A stretch of 64,000 nt of DNA from contig JAFARC010000036.1 in assembly GCA_019245755.1 (NCBI GenBank), forward strand, positions 1-64,000. The letters run 5' to 3'. Below are positions 1 to 10,787 of the stretch, piece by piece. The notes under the pieces were generated by a model. The model did no database searches. It saw only the letters and a list, made by a program, of their open reading frames with translations, and had not been told where the DNA came from. Every line of letters starts with the position of its first letter. Position 1 is the stretch's first letter. The DNA comes from Mycobacteriaceae bacterium (GTDB lineage Bacteria; Actinomycetota; Actinomycetes; Mycobacteriales; Mycobacteriaceae). Position numbers and translations under genes: made by a program.

Positions 1-57
1 GCCGCCCCCGCCGCGCCGGCCGCCCCCGCCGCGCCGGCCGCCCCCGCCGCCCCCGCG
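1..57 (+). repeat. In-frame GC-rich tandem repeat (18-bp unit gccgcccccgccgcgccg, encoding AAPAAP) inside proC
   Basis: Two identical 18-bp units followed by degenerate units, starting at the window edge; true extent unknown. Confidence 0.85.
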
Positions 58-249
58 GAGCCCGCCCCACAGCCCGAACCACTGGCGGACACCACGCCCG
101 CCCAACTTCGCGCCACCATCACGTCGCCGGGCGGCACGACCGCCGCTGGCCTCGCCGAACTTGAGAAAGCCGGATTGCGCGCCGCCGTGGCAGCCGCGGT
201 TCAGGCCGCCAAAAACCGCTCTGAGCAGTTAGGAATTACATCAGAGTAG
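1..249 (+). CDS. proC: Pyrroline-5-carboxylate reductase ProC, C-terminal part (5' truncated by window edge)
   Basis: Frame 1 reads ...[66 protein letters not shown] is the ProC C-terminal signature, and the downstream gene order matches Rv0500-Rv0502. Confidence 0.85.
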   Translation, partial: AAPAAPAAPAAPAAPAAPAEPAPQPEPLADTTPAQLRATITSPGGTTAAGLAELEKAGLRAAVAAAVQAAKNRSEQLGITSE

Positions 250-388
250 TTCATCAATTTTCCACGGATTACCCCACACCCGTCGCAGTAACCCCACTAG
301 TCCCGCTATTCTCCTCGGTGTATGCACGTGTTCGTGCCAGCGGTGGGGAAGCCGCTGGCCCTGGCCGTGCCTGAAGGATTGGGTTGCG

Positions 389-652
389 ATGACGTCTTCG
401 AACGGGCCATCGGCGCGGGATTCGGCTAGCGGAAAGGCGCGCGATACCGGCGCTGCCGACGGTCAGCCGGTCGCCAGAGCTCAATTTCTCACCGTCGCCG
501 AGGTGGCCAGCCTGATGCGGGTCAGCAAGATGACGGTGTACCGGCTCGTCCACAACGGCGAGCTGCCCGCCGTCCGGGTGGGCCGGTCCTTCCGCGTGCA
601 CGCCAAGGCGGTGCACGACTTGCTTCAGACCACCTACTTCGACGCCGGCTAA
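389..652 (+). CDS. Helix-turn-helix / excisionase-family DNA-binding protein (Rv0500A-like)
   Basis: FLTVAEVASLMRVSKMTVYRLVHNGELPAVRVGRSFRVHAKAV: classic excisionase-type HTH; position after proC. Confidence 0.9.
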   Translation: MTSSNGPSARDSASGKARDTGAADGQPVARAQFLTVAEVASLMRVSKMTVYRLVHNGELPAVRVGRSFRVHAKAVHDLLQTTYFDAG

Positions 653-777
653 GGCCTGCGGCCCGTTGATCGCGGCATGCCCCGGCCGCTGACCTGCCGT
701 GCCCGGGTAAGGTGGCCGGGATCGCTTGACCACTCATCCCGGGTCGGGCACCGGCACAACGGCAGGTAGCGGAGTTC

Positions 778-879
778 ATGGGTTCAGTCATCAAGAAGCG
801 GCGCAAGCGCATGTCGAAGAAAAAGCACCGCAAGCTGCTTCGGCGTACTCGGGTGCAGCGCCGCAAACTGGGCAAGTAA
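778..879 (+). CDS. 33-aa basic protein, AURKAIP1/COX24-domain type (Rv0500B-like)
   Basis: atg at 778 reads [33 protein letters not shown]. Below the ORF-track length cutoff but a recognisable conserved mycobacterial small protein. Confidence 0.85.
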
Positions 880-937
880 TCCACCGGCTATGAGCGGCGG
901 TAATGCCCGGCTCACCGACGCTCGCTAGGCTGTCGGG

Positions 938-2014
938 ATGGATTCTGGGGCCCCGCGGGATGACGGCACCCTGCCCTACCCGAAGGTGGTTTTGGTCACC
1001 GGCGCGTGCCGTTTCCTGGGCGGCTACCTGACCGCCCGGCTGGCGCAGAACCCGTTGATCAACCGGGTGATCGCGGTGGACGCGGTCGCGCCCAGCAAGG
1101 ATCTGCTGCGCCGGATGGGCCGCGCCGAGTTCGTCCGCGCCGATATCCGGAACCCTTTCATCGCAAAGGTGATCCGCAACGGCGAGGTGGACACCGTGGT
1201 GCACGCGGCGTCGGCGTCGTATGCTCCCCGCGCCGGCGGCCGGGCCGCGCTGAAGGAACTCAACGTGATGGGCGCCATGCAGCTTTTCGCGGCCTGCCAG
1301 AAGGCCCCGTCGGTGCGGCGGGTGATCCTGAAGTCCACCTCGGAGGTGTACGGCTCCAGCGCCCACGATCCCGTGTTCTTCACCGAGGACAGCAGCAGCC
1401 GCCGGCCGCTTGGCTCCGGCTTCGCGCAGGACAGCCTCGACATCGAGGGGTACGCCCGCGGCCTGGGCCGCCGCCGCCCCGACATCGCGGTGACGATCCT
1501 GCGGCTGGCGAACATGATCGGGCCGGCGATGGACACCGCGCTGTCGCGCTACCTGACCGGCCCGATCGTGCCGACCGTGCTCGGCCACGACGCCCGACTG
1601 CAGTTGCTGCACGAGCAGGACGCGCTCGGCGCGCTCGAGCGCGGCACGATGGCGGCCAAAGCCGGCACCTTCAACATCGGCGCCGACGGCATCATCATGA
1701 TGTCCCAGGCCATCCGCCGGGCGGGCCGGATTCCGCTTCCGGTCCCCGGCTTCGGTGTTTGGGGAATTGATTCGCTACGCAGGGCAACCCGCTACACTGA
1801 GCTCACTCGAGAGCAGCTGAACTACCTGAGTTATGGCAGAGTGATGGACACAACTCGAATGCGTGTCGAACTCGGCTACACCCCAAAGTGGACTACTCTC
1901 GAGGCCTTCGATGACTACTTTCGCGGTCGCAATTTGACTCCGATCGTCGATCCACGATGGGTACGCTCCCTGGAGAGCCGTGCCGTCGCCGCCGCGCAGC
2001 GCTGGGGCGGCTAG
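938..2014 (+). CDS. galE2: NAD-dependent epimerase/dehydratase (GalE2-like, Rv0501)
   Basis: Short-chain epimerase with an N-terminal VLVTGACRFLGG nucleotide-binding motif; synteny. Confidence 0.8.
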   Translation: MDSGAPRDDGTLPYPKVVLVTGACRFLGGYLTARLAQNPLINRVIAVDAVAPSKDLLRRMGRAEFVRADIRNPFIAKVIRNGEVDTVVHAASASYAPRAGGRAALKELNVMGAMQLFAACQKAPSVRRVILKSTSEVYGSSAHDPVFFTEDSSSRRPLGSGFAQDSLDIEGYARGLGRRRPDIAVTILRLANMIGPAMDTALSRYLTGPIVPTVLGHDARLQLLHEQDALGALERGTMAAKAGTFNIGADGIIMMSQAIRRAGRIPLPVPGFGVWGIDSLRRATRYTELTREQLNYLSYGRVMDTTRMRVELGYTPKWTTLEAFDDYFRGRNLTPIVDPRWVRSLESRAVAAAQRWGG

Positions 2015-2049
2015 ACAAAGCAGTGAACGGGGCGGGAGAAGGAATAACG

Positions 2050-3117
2050 GTGGCGGGTGAATCCAAGGCCAAAGTGATTCCACTGCGTGGCAATTCGGGT
2101 CGCGGCGTTGCATCGCGGCGTACCGGGCAGCGCGCCGAAGCCACCCGCCGACATCCTTCGCTGCTGTCCGATCCGGACGGCCGGGCCTCTGCGGAGCAGC
2201 TCGCGGCGGTCGTCCGGGAGATCGATGCGCACCGCGGCGGGCCCGCCGGCCCCGACCGGACCGCCGCGGAATCCAACGAACTGGCCCGCAGCGTCGCCGC
2301 AGTTGCCGAATTCGTCCGGCGACGGGTGACCGGTGATTACACCGTCGATGAATTCGGTTTCGACCCGCATTTCAATGACGCGGTCGTCATGCCTTTGCTG
2401 AGAACGCTTTTCAAGACGTGGTTTCGGGTCGAGGTCAGCGGCATCGAGAATTTGCCGGACAGCGGGGCGGCGCTGGTAGTGGCCAACCACGCCGGGGTGT
2501 TGCCGTTCGACGGCTTGATGGCCTCGGTGGCGGTGCACGACAAGCACCCCGCTCGCCGCACGCTGCGGCTGCTGGCCGCCGACATGGTGTTTGACAGCCC
2601 TTTCCTGGGACAGGCGGCGCGCAAGGCGGGTCACACCATGGCCTGCAGCACCGACGCGCACCGGCTGCTGGCCCGCGGGGAGCTGACCGCGGTGTTCCCG
2701 GAGGGCTACAAGGGGCTGGGGAAGCGGTTCAAGGATCGCTACAAGCTGCAGCGGTTCGGCCGGGGTGGGTTCGTCTCCTCAGCGCTGCGGGCCAAGGCGC
2801 CGATCATCCCGTGCTCGATCGTGGGCTCGGAGGAGATCTATCCCATGATCGGTGATATGAAACCGCTGGCCCGGTTGCTGGGATTGCCATACTTTCCGAT
2901 CACCCCGCTGTTCCCGCTGGCCGGGCCGGTCGGGCTGATCCCGTTGCCGTCGAAGTGGCACATCGAGTTCGGCACCCCGATCCCCACCGCGGAATACGAC
3001 GATGCCGCGCCCGAGGACCCGATGGTCACCTTCGAGCTCACCGACCAGGTGCGTGAAACCATCCAGCAGACGCTGTACCGGCTGCTGACCACGCGGGGCA
3101 ACATGTTCCTGGGTTGA
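2050..3117 (+). CDS. Lysophospholipid acyltransferase family protein (Rv0502-like)
   Basis: NHAGVLPFDG (NHxxxxD-like) and FPEGYKG motifs; GTG start at 2050 preceded by a purine-rich RBS. Confidence 0.85.
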   Translation: MAGESKAKVIPLRGNSGRGVASRRTGQRAEATRRHPSLLSDPDGRASAEQLAAVVREIDAHRGGPAGPDRTAAESNELARSVAAVAEFVRRRVTGDYTVDEFGFDPHFNDAVVMPLLRTLFKTWFRVEVSGIENLPDSGAALVVANHAGVLPFDGLMASVAVHDKHPARRTLRLLAADMVFDSPFLGQAARKAGHTMACSTDAHRLLARGELTAVFPEGYKGLGKRFKDRYKLQRFGRGGFVSSALRAKAPIIPCSIVGSEEIYPMIGDMKPLARLLGLPYFPITPLFPLAGPVGLIPLPSKWHIEFGTPIPTAEYDDAAPEDPMVTFELTDQVRETIQQTLYRLLTTRGNMFLG

Positions 3118-3124
3118 GCGCGGG

Positions 3125-3649
3125 CTAGTGGTCCATCGCCGGTGGGCCAAGCGCGGCGTCCCGTGCCGAGGCGATCGTCGAAACCACCTCGTCCGCCTCG
3201 TCCTCGTGCGAGGCCTCGCCGATAACCGTCACGATGCTGGTGATCACCGGCTCGCCGTCGGCGTCGGTGACCTCCCCGCGGATTTCGGTGATCACCGTGC
3301 CATGCGACTCGATGACCGAGTCGAGGTAGGAATCGAAGAACAGTTTGTCACCGGCCACGATAGGCCGGTGGAAGGTCAGCTTCTGGTCGCGGTGCAACAC
3401 CCGGGCCAAATTGATCGGCACGTCGAACTGGTTGAAGATCTCCAGCTGCACCCTGCGCCCCGCCACGGTGAGAAAAGTCAACGACGCCACCAGCGCGGGA
3501 TAACCCAGTTCCGCCGCCGCTTCCTCGCTGAAGTGGGCCGGGTGCTCGTCCTTCACCGCGCGGGCGAATTCGCGGATCTTTTCGCGGTCCACCTCGAAGT
3601 GGTCGGGGTAGCGGTAGTGCGTACCGATGATCTCTTCGGCGATGCTCAT
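3125..3649 (-). CDS. MaoC-like / FAS-II type (3R)-hydroxyacyl dehydratase (Rv0504c, HadD-like)
   Basis: [40 protein letters not shown]...: HadA/HadC-like hot-dog N-terminus; synteny. Confidence 0.8.
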   Translation of the reverse strand: MSIAEEIIGTHYRYPDHFEVDREKIREFARAVKDEHPAHFSEEAAAELGYPALVASLTFLTVAGRRVQLEIFNQFDVPINLARVLHRDQKLTFHRPIVAGDKLFFDSYLDSVIESHGTVITEIRGEVTDADGEPVITSIVTVIGEASHEDEADEVVSTIASARDAALGPPAMDH

Positions 3650-3692
3650 GGCTGCGGTGGTCTCCAGCTGTCGTCCGTGCGGCGCGAGCCTA

Positions 3693-4562
3693 TCAGCGGC
3701 CCTCCTGGCGGCGCGAAACAATCGCGGCCAGCGCGCCGCCCGCCGCGCCCAGCGCCAGCGCCGACGGCACCCCGATGCGGGCCGCCTTGCGCGCGGTGCG
3801 GAAGTCACGGATCTCCCAGCCCCGCTCCCGCGCCAGTTCCCGTAGCGCGGCGTCGGGGTTGATCGCCACCGCGGTGCCGACCAGTGACAGCATCGGCACG
3901 TCGTTGATGCTGTCCGAGTACGCCGTGCAGCGCTTGAGGTTCAGTCCCTCCCGGATGGCCAGCGACCGCACCGCGTGGGCCTTGCCGGTCCCGTGCAGGA
4001 TGTCGCCGACCAGCCGGCCGGTGAACACCCCGTCCACCGACTCGGCGATCGTGCCCAGCGCGCCGGTCAGCCCCAGCCGCCTGGCGATGGTGTCGGCCAG
4101 CTCGTAGGGGGTCGCGGTGACCAGCCACACCTGCTGGCCGGCGTCGAGGTGCATCTGGGCCAGCGCCCGGGTGGCCGGCCAGATCTTGTCGGCGATGATC
4201 TCGTCGTAGATCTCTTCGCCCACCGCGACCAGCTCGTCGGTGGAGCGCCCCTCGATGAACGCCAGCGCCTTGCGCCGGCCTGCGGCCACGTCCTCGCTGT
4301 TCTCCCGCCCGGTCAGCTGGAATTTCGCCTGTGCGAACGCGAATCGGGCCAGGTCGCCATAGGTGAAGTACTTGCGGGCGGCCAGCCCGCGGGCGAAGTG
4401 CACCAGTGACGAGCCGTGCACCAACGTGTTGTCGACGTCGAAGAACGCCGCCGCGGTCAGGTCCGCGGGCGGAGGAGGCGGCGACGGCGAGGGTCGCAGG
4501 TGAGTGACGGCCGCTGCCGCGCTCGCGTCGCCGGCGACGTCCTGCGAATCCGTGCCTGTCAC
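3693..4562 (-). CDS. serB1: HAD-IB family hydrolase (SerB1-like, Rv0505c)
   Basis: [15 protein letters not shown] (HAD motif I) and [14 protein letters not shown] (motif III); synteny. Confidence 0.85.
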   Translation of the reverse strand: MTGTDSQDVAGDASAAAAVTHLRPSPSPPPPPADLTAAAFFDVDNTLVHGSSLVHFARGLAARKYFTYGDLARFAFAQAKFQLTGRENSEDVAAGRRKALAFIEGRSTDELVAVGEEIYDEIIADKIWPATRALAQMHLDAGQQVWLVTATPYELADTIARRLGLTGALGTIAESVDGVFTGRLVGDILHGTGKAHAVRSLAIREGLNLKRCTAYSDSINDVPMLSLVGTAVAINPDAALRELARERGWEIRDFRTARKAARIGVPSALALGAAGGALAAIVSRRQEGR

Positions 4563-4596
4563 CGTTCAACACTAAGCCACCGCGGATACTGGTCGC

Positions 4597-4869
4597 GTGA
4601 GCCCACGGCAGGTGATGTTGCTGACGCGCGACGGCTGTTCGTTGTGCGAACGGGCTCACCGACGCCTCGCCGAATTAGCCGGCGAACTGGGCTTCGCGTT
4701 GTCGGTGACCGACGTCGATGGCGAGGCCGCGGCCGGTCGGCCCGCCCTTCGGGCGCAGTTCGGCGACCTGCTGCCCGTCGTGTTGCTCGACGGGCGCGAG
4801 CACAGCTACTGGGAGGTCGACGAGCCGCGGCTGCGCGCCGATCTCGGCGCCGGAATGGCCGACACGTGA
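4597..4869 (+). CDS. Glutaredoxin/thioredoxin-like small protein (Rv0508-like)
   Basis: LTRDGCSLCERAHRRL: CxxC active site; lies before hemA. Confidence 0.85.
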   Translation: MSPRQVMLLTRDGCSLCERAHRRLAELAGELGFALSVTDVDGEAAAGRPALRAQFGDLLPVVLLDGREHSYWEVDEPRLRADLGAGMADT

Positions 4870-4935
4870 TCGGCTGCTACGAATTTGATCGCCTAACCAA
4901 CAAGCGACTACCTTGGGTGACGTGGTGATAAAGCC

Positions 4936-6294
4936 GTGAGTGTGCTGCTTTTCGGGGTTTCACACCGCAGCGCTCCGGTCTCCGTTCTGGAGCAGCTGAG
5001 CACCGAAGAGTCCGATCAGGCCAAGATCGTCGACGAGGTGCTGCGGTCGTCGCTGGTGACCGAGGCGATGGTGCTGTCCACCTGCAACCGGGTGGAGGTC
5101 TACGCGGTCGTCGACGCGTTCCACGGCGGCCTGTCGGTGATCGGCCAGGTCCTCGCCGAGCACTCCGGGATGTCGCTGAACGACCTCACCAAGTATGCCT
5201 ATGTCCGCTACGCCGAAGCCGCCGTCGAGCACCTCTTCGCGGTGGCCAGCGGCCTGGATTCGGCGGTGGTGGGCGAGCACCAGGTTCTCGGCCAGGTGCG
5301 CCGTGCCTACGCCGCCGCCGAGGCCAACCGGACCGTCGGCCGCGTGCTGCACGAGCTGGCCCAGCGGGCGTTGTCGGTCGGCAAGCGGGTGCATGCCGAG
5401 ACCGGCATCGACGCGGCGGGCGCGTCCGTCGTGTCGGTGGCGCTGCAGATGGCCGAGGCCAAGCTCGACGGCCTACCCGGCCGCACCGCCCTGGTCGTCG
5501 GCGCCGGCGCGATGGGCGCGCTGTCGGCCAAACACCTGGTCCGCGCGGGCGTCAGCGAGGTCCACGTGGTGAACCGCTCGATCGCGCGGGCGCGCCGCCT
5601 GGCCCACGCCATCCGCGACCTCGGCGCCCAAGCCGACGCCGCGACGCTGGAGCGCCTGCCGACGCTGCTGGCCGACGCCGACGTGGTCGTCTGCTGTACC
5701 GGCGCGGTCCGCCCGGTCGTGTCGCTGGCCGATGTGCACCGCGGTCTGGCGCTCGGCCTGGGTGCACCTCCCGCCCGCAGCCATGAGCCTCGCCGGCTGG
5801 TGATCTGCGACCTCGGCATGCCCCGCGACGTCGATTCGGCCGTCGCCGGACTGCCCGGCGTGTTCGTCATCGACATGGACCGCATTCAACGCGAGCCCTC
5901 CGCGCAGGCCGCGGCCTCCGACGCCGAGGCCGCCCGGCGCATCGTCGCCAGCGAAGTGGCCGCCTACCTGGCCGGGCAGCGGATGGCCGAGGTGACCCCG
6001 ACGGTGACCGCGCTGCGCCAGCGCGCCGCCGACGTGGTTGAGGCCGAGTTGCTGCGCCTGGATAACCGGCTGCCCGAACTCGACGCCGGCCAGCGAGACG
6101 AGGTGGCCCGCGCCGTGCGCCGCGTCGTCGACAAGCTGCTGCACGCGCCCACCGTGCGGGTCAAGCAGCTGGCCAGCGCGCCGGGTGGCAACAGCTACGC
6201 CGAGGCGCTGCGCGAACTCTTCGAACTCGATCAACAGGCCGTCGACGCAGTCGCTGCCGGCGAGCTGCAGCCCCCCGCAGAAAAACCCGGATAA
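4936..6294 (+). CDS. hemA: Glutamyl-tRNA reductase
   Basis: [27 protein letters not shown] motifs; operon with hemC. Confidence 0.97.
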   Translation: MSVLLFGVSHRSAPVSVLEQLSTEESDQAKIVDEVLRSSLVTEAMVLSTCNRVEVYAVVDAFHGGLSVIGQVLAEHSGMSLNDLTKYAYVRYAEAAVEHLFAVASGLDSAVVGEHQVLGQVRRAYAAAEANRTVGRVLHELAQRALSVGKRVHAETGIDAAGASVVSVALQMAEAKLDGLPGRTALVVGAGAMGALSAKHLVRAGVSEVHVVNRSIARARRLAHAIRDLGAQADAATLERLPTLLADADVVVCCTGAVRPVVSLADVHRGLALGLGAPPARSHEPRRLVICDLGMPRDVDSAVAGLPGVFVIDMDRIQREPSAQAAASDAEAARRIVASEVAAYLAGQRMAEVTPTVTALRQRAADVVEAELLRLDNRLPELDAGQRDEVARAVRRVVDKLLHAPTVRVKQLASAPGGNSYAEALRELFELDQQAVDAVAAGELQPPAEKPG

Positions 6295-6297
6295 CGC

Positions 6298-7245
6298 TTG
6301 GCCACTTCGCGCGACGAGCCGATCCGCATCGGCACCCGGGGCAGCCTGCTGGCCAAAACACAGGCCGGTGCGATCAAGGATGCGCTGACCGCCCGCGGCC
6401 ACGCCGCCGAGCTGGTCATCATCAGCACCGAGGGTGACCGCTCCACCGAGCCGATCGCCACCCTGGGCGTCGGCGTGTTCACCGCCGCGCTCCGGGAAGC
6501 CATCGACGACAGCCGCGTCGACATGGCCGTGCATTCGTACAAGGATTTGCCGACCGCCGAGGATCCGCGGTTCGTCATCGCCGCGGTCCCGCGGCGCGAG
6601 GATCCCAGGGACGCGCTGGTGGCCCGCGACGGGCTGACCTTGGGCGAGTTGCCGGCGGGCTCGGTGATCGGCACGTCGAGCCCGCGCCGGGTCGCACAGC
6701 TTAGAGCATTGGGTCTCGGTTTGGAAATCCGCCCCCTACGAGGCAACCTTGATACCAGGTTGAACAGGGTAAGCAGCGGTCATTTCGACGGCATCGTGGT
6801 GGCCCGGGCGGGTCTGGCCCGCATCGGACGCCTGCACGCTGTCACGGAGACGCTCGAACCGGTGCAGATGTTGCCAGCGCCGGCTCAGGGTGCGCTCGCG
6901 GTCGAGTGCCGCAGCGGCGACACCACGCTCGCGACGCTGTTGGCGCAGCTCGACGACGCCGACACGCGCGCAGCGGTCACCGCGGAGCGCGTCCTGCTCG
7001 CCGAACTGGAGGCGGGTTGCTCCGCACCGGTCGGCGCGATCGCCGAGGTGGTCGAGTCGATCGATGAGGACGGCAACGTCTTCGAAGAGCTGTCGCTGCG
7101 CGGTTGCGTGGCGACGGTGGACGGATCCGACGTGATCCGTGCGTCCGGCGTCGCAACGCCCGAGCGGGCCCGGGAGCTCGGCTCCTCGGTGGCCGCCGAG
7201 CTGTTCGAGCTGGGCGCGCGCGAGTTGATGGGACACGCGCGTTAG
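6298..7245 (+). CDS. hemC: Porphobilinogen deaminase (TTG start)
   Basis: [25 protein letters not shown]-type motif, GCSAPVGA cofactor-Cys motif. Confidence 0.96.
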   Translation: MATSRDEPIRIGTRGSLLAKTQAGAIKDALTARGHAAELVIISTEGDRSTEPIATLGVGVFTAALREAIDDSRVDMAVHSYKDLPTAEDPRFVIAAVPRREDPRDALVARDGLTLGELPAGSVIGTSSPRRVAQLRALGLGLEIRPLRGNLDTRLNRVSSGHFDGIVVARAGLARIGRLHAVTETLEPVQMLPAPAQGALAVECRSGDTTLATLLAQLDDADTRAAVTAERVLLAELEAGCSAPVGAIAEVVESIDEDGNVFEELSLRGCVATVDGSDVIRASGVATPERARELGSSVAAELFELGARELMGHAR

Positions 7246-7278
7246 CGACACGCGCGTCTGACAAGAGGAAGTGGGCAG

Positions 7279-8901
7279 ATGACGCGAGGGCGGAAGGCTA
7301 AGCCGGGCCGCGTCGTATTCGTCGGCTCGGGTCCCGGTGACCCGGGCCTGTTGACCGTGCGGGCCCGCACCGTGCTCGCGTGCGCGCAGCTGGTGTTCAC
7401 CGACCCCGACGTGCCGCCCGAGGTGCTCGCCGTGGTCGGATCGAGCCTGCCGGAGCCGCCCAAGCTGTCGGAGCCCGACCCAGGCATCGTCGACGACACC
7501 GTCGACCCCCGGCTGAAGCCGGTACCGGATGTCCGGCCCGCGCTCGGCGACCCGGTCGAGGTGGCCAAGACGCTTGCCGCCGAGGCGCGCGGCGGCGCCG
7601 ACGTGGTCCGGCTGGTGGCCGGCGACCCGCTGGAGATCGACGCGGTGATCACTGAGGTGACCGCTATCGCCAAAACCCAGCTGCAGTTCGAGATCATTCC
7701 GGGGCTGGCCGCCACCGGCGCGGTGCCGACGTACGCGGGGCTGCCACTTACCTCCTCGCATACCGTCTCCGACGTGCGCGGCGAGGTCGACTGGGCGGCG
7801 CTGGCCGCCGCGCCCGGTCCGCTGATCCTGCACGCGACCGCCGAGCACCTGGCCGAGGCGGCCAAGACGTTGATCGACTTCGGGCTGACCGAGGCCACGC
7901 CGTGCGTCGTCACCGCCCACGGCACGACCACCCAGCAGCGGTCGGTGGAGACCACGTTGTCCGGGCTGACCGACCGTGCCCCGACCGATGCAGCCGGCCC
8001 ACTCACCGGACCGCTGATCGTGACGATCGGCCGGACCGTCGCCAACCGGGCCAAGCTCAACTGGTGGGAAAGCCGCGCACTGTACGGCTGGACGGTGCTG
8101 GTGCCGCGCACCAAGGACCAGGCCGCCGACATGAGCGAGCGGCTGATCAGCCACGGCGCGCTGCCGATCGAGGTACCCACGATCGCCGTCGAACCGCCAC
8201 GCAGCCCCGCGCAGATGGAGCGGGCCGTCAAGGGTCTCGTCGACGGGCGCTACCAGTGGGTGGTGTTCACCTCCACGAACGCCGTGCGCGCGGTGTGGGA
8301 GAAATTCAACGAGTTCGGCCTTGACGCGCGCGCGTTTTCCGGCGTGAAGATCGCCTGCGTCGGGCAGGCCACCGCCGACCGGGTGCGTTCGTTCGGGATC
8401 AACCCCGAGCTCGTGCCGTCCGGTGAGCAGTCGTCGCTGGGCCTGCTCGACGAATTCCCGCCCTACGACGATGTTTTCGACCCGGTGAACCGGGTGCTGC
8501 TGCCCCGCGCCGACATTGCCACCGAGACGCTGGCCGAGGGGCTGCGGGAACGGGGCTGGGAGATCGAGGACGTCACCGCGTACCGCACGGTGCGCGCGGC
8601 GCCGCCGCCGGCGGAAACCCGCGAGATGATCAAGTCCGGGGGCTTCGACGCGGTGTGCTTTACGTCCAGCTCGACGGTGCGAAACCTCGTCGGGATCGCG
8701 GGCAAGCCGCATGCCCGCACGATCGTGGCCTGCATCGGGCCGAAAACCGCGGAAACGGCAGCCGAATTCGGCCTTAGGGTCGACGTGCAGCCCGATACGG
8801 CCGCAATCGGGCCGCTTGTCGACGCGCTCGCCGAGCATGCCGCCCGCCTGCGCGCCGAGGGCGCCCTGCCGCCCCCGCGTAAGAAGAGCCGCAGGCGTTA
8901 G
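7279..8901 (+). CDS. hemD: Bifunctional uroporphyrinogen-III C-methyltransferase/uroporphyrinogen-III synthase
   Basis: FVGSGPGDPGLLTVRA (methyltransferase) plus C-terminal HemD domain; operon position. Confidence 0.92.
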   Translation: MTRGRKAKPGRVVFVGSGPGDPGLLTVRARTVLACAQLVFTDPDVPPEVLAVVGSSLPEPPKLSEPDPGIVDDTVDPRLKPVPDVRPALGDPVEVAKTLAAEARGGADVVRLVAGDPLEIDAVITEVTAIAKTQLQFEIIPGLAATGAVPTYAGLPLTSSHTVSDVRGEVDWAALAAAPGPLILHATAEHLAEAAKTLIDFGLTEATPCVVTAHGTTTQQRSVETTLSGLTDRAPTDAAGPLTGPLIVTIGRTVANRAKLNWWESRALYGWTVLVPRTKDQAADMSERLISHGALPIEVPTIAVEPPRSPAQMERAVKGLVDGRYQWVVFTSTNAVRAVWEKFNEFGLDARAFSGVKIACVGQATADRVRSFGINPELVPSGEQSSLGLLDEFPPYDDVFDPVNRVLLPRADIATETLAEGLRERGWEIEDVTAYRTVRAAPPPAETREMIKSGGFDAVCFTSSSTVRNLVGIAGKPHARTIVACIGPKTAETAAEFGLRVDVQPDTAAIGPLVDALAEHAARLRAEGALPPPRKKSRRR

Positions 8902-8909
8902 GGACGGCC

Positions 8910-9890
8910 GTGGGTTACCCACAGCAGCGACCCCGCCGGCTGCGTTCGACCCCGGCGATGCGTCGGCTTGTCGCCGAAACCGTGCTGCGCCCACAACATC
9001 TGGTGCTGCCGATGTTCGTGGCCGACGGCATCGACGAGCCGCGGCCCATCACATCGATGCCCGGCGTCGTGCAACACACCCGGGACACGTTGCGCCAGGC
9101 CGCGGCCGACGCGGTGGCGGCCGGGGTGGGTGGCATCATGGTTTTCGGGGTGCCACGCCCGCAGGACAAGGACCCGACCGGGTCCCAATCGGCGTCGGCT
9201 GACGGCATCCTCAACGTTGCGCTGCGCGACCTGTCGAAGGACCTTGGCTCGGCGACGGTGCTGATGGCCGACACCTGTCTCGACGAGTTCACCGACCACG
9301 GCCAGTGCGGCGTGCTGGATGCCGCCGGCCGTGTCGACAACGACGTGACTCTTCAGCGGTACGTGGAAATGGCGCTGGCCCAGGCTGATTCGGGGGCCCA
9401 CGTGGTGTCGCCGAGCGGTATGATGGACGGTCAGGTGGCCGCGATCCGCGACGCGCTGGACGCGGCCGGCCACCTCGACGTCGCGATCCTGGCCTACGCC
9501 GCGAAATTTGCGTCGTCGTTCTACGGGCCGTTCCGGGAAGCCGTGGCGTCCAGCCTGTCCGGTGACCGGCGCACCTATCAGCAGGACGCGGGCAACGGCC
9601 GCGAGGCGGTCCGGGAGATCACCTTGGACATCGACGAGGGCGCCGATATCATCATGGTCAAACCGGCGATGAGCTACCTCGACGTGGTGCGTGCCGCGGC
9701 CGAGATCTCGCCGGTGCCGGTCGCGGCGTATCAGGTGTCGGGGGAGTACGCGATGGTCAGCGCCGCGGCGGCCAACAGCTGGATCGATGGTCCCGCGGCC
9801 GCGCTGGAGACCCTGACCGGCATCCGCCGGGCCGGCGCCGACATTGTGCTGACCTACTGGGCGGCCGACGTCGCGGGCTGGCTCGGCTGA
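8910..9890 (+). CDS. hemB: Delta-aminolevulinic acid dehydratase
   Basis: DTCLDEFTDHGQCG, YAAKFASSFYGPFREA, MVKPAMSYLDV motifs. Confidence 0.97.
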   Translation: MGYPQQRPRRLRSTPAMRRLVAETVLRPQHLVLPMFVADGIDEPRPITSMPGVVQHTRDTLRQAAADAVAAGVGGIMVFGVPRPQDKDPTGSQSASADGILNVALRDLSKDLGSATVLMADTCLDEFTDHGQCGVLDAAGRVDNDVTLQRYVEMALAQADSGAHVVSPSGMMDGQVAAIRDALDAAGHLDVAILAYAAKFASSFYGPFREAVASSLSGDRRTYQQDAGNGREAVREITLDIDEGADIIMVKPAMSYLDVVRAAAEISPVPVAAYQVSGEYAMVSAAAANSWIDGPAAALETLTGIRRAGADIVLTYWAADVAGWLG

Positions 9891-9894
9891 GTCG

Positions 9895-10311
9895 ATGGGT
9901 TCGCCACCGCAGCCGCCGGCCCGACCGCTGGACGTCGACACCGGCTTCGGTCTGTGGCTGGCGGCGCTGCCGGTTTTGGTGATCGGGCAGGCCGCCGATT
10001 CCGTGCTGGCGGCCAACCGGCCGCACGGCTTCGTCGTCTACGCCGCCACCGGGGTGTTCCTGGTCTTGCTGTGCGCGGTGATCGTCACGTTCCTGGTCCT
10101 GATGCGCCATGGCTATCGCTGGGCCCGCACGGTGCTCACCGGCGGCGGGATCGCGACGGTTGTCTACGTCAGCACCAGCCTGTTCACCGTGCAGCGCAAC
10201 ACCGCTGCCGCGGTGCTCTACGCGATCACCGCAATCGTCGGTTCGGTGCTCATCGCCGGAGGCGTCTTCTTGCTGCACCGCAAGGACGCCCACGCGTATT
10301 TCACCCGCTGA
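9895..10311 (+). CDS. Membrane protein (Rv0513-like)
   Basis: Several hydrophobic segments; immediately downstream of hemB. Confidence 0.7.
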   Translation: MGSPPQPPARPLDVDTGFGLWLAALPVLVIGQAADSVLAANRPHGFVVYAATGVFLVLLCAVIVTFLVLMRHGYRWARTVLTGGGIATVVYVSTSLFTVQRNTAAAVLYAITAIVGSVLIAGGVFLLHRKDAHAYFTR

Positions 10312-10334
10312 GCAGTCGTTAGGCTGGTCCGATC

Positions 10335-10787
10335 ATGACAGCAGCACACCCGCGCCCGCGCATCGTCGACGTGGCGTTCTGGTCATGGCTGGCCGGTGCC
10401 GTGTTGCTGATCCTCGGCGGTCTGCTGGCGTTGACCACCCGTTTCGACACCGTGCGGCGCGCCGCGGCCGCCGGGGTGAGCGACGAGCAGATCCACGCGT
10501 TTCTGGCGTTCTACCGCGGCGCCGGCGCGATCTGCATCTTCCTCGGCGTGGCGATCGGCTACCTCGCCGGCAGAACCCGCAGCGGCGACAAGCGATTCCG
10601 GCGCGCCGCGGTTGCGCTGTCGCTGGTGGGTGCGGCGGTCCTCGCCGTCGGCGCGTTCGTACAGATCGTGACGCTGCCGTCGCTGCTGGCGATGATCGCG
10701 CTGATCGTCGGCGCGGGAATGGTGACCCGCCCCGCGGCGTCCGCCTGGTTCGACGCGATGCAACAGCCGGAGCCCGGCAATGCCTGA
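10335..10787 (+). CDS. Membrane protein
   Basis: Hydrophobic helices; overlaps start of the next ORF. Confidence 0.7.
   Translation: MTAAHPRPRIVDVAFWSWLAGAVLLILGGLLALTTRFDTVRRAAAAGVSDEQIHAFLAFYRGAGAICIFLGVAIGYLAGRTRSGDKRFRRAAVALSLVGAAVLAVGAFVQIVTLPSLLAMIALIVGAGMVTRPAASAWFDAMQQPEPGNA

Noticed and set aside
6736-8994. Long antisense ORF (752 aa) opposite hemC/hemD
   Set aside because: Antisense frame of high-GC coding DNA; low-complexity His/Arg/Gly-rich translation; the sense strand carries clear hemC/hemD. Same reasoning was applied to most other long overlapping ORFs in the track.
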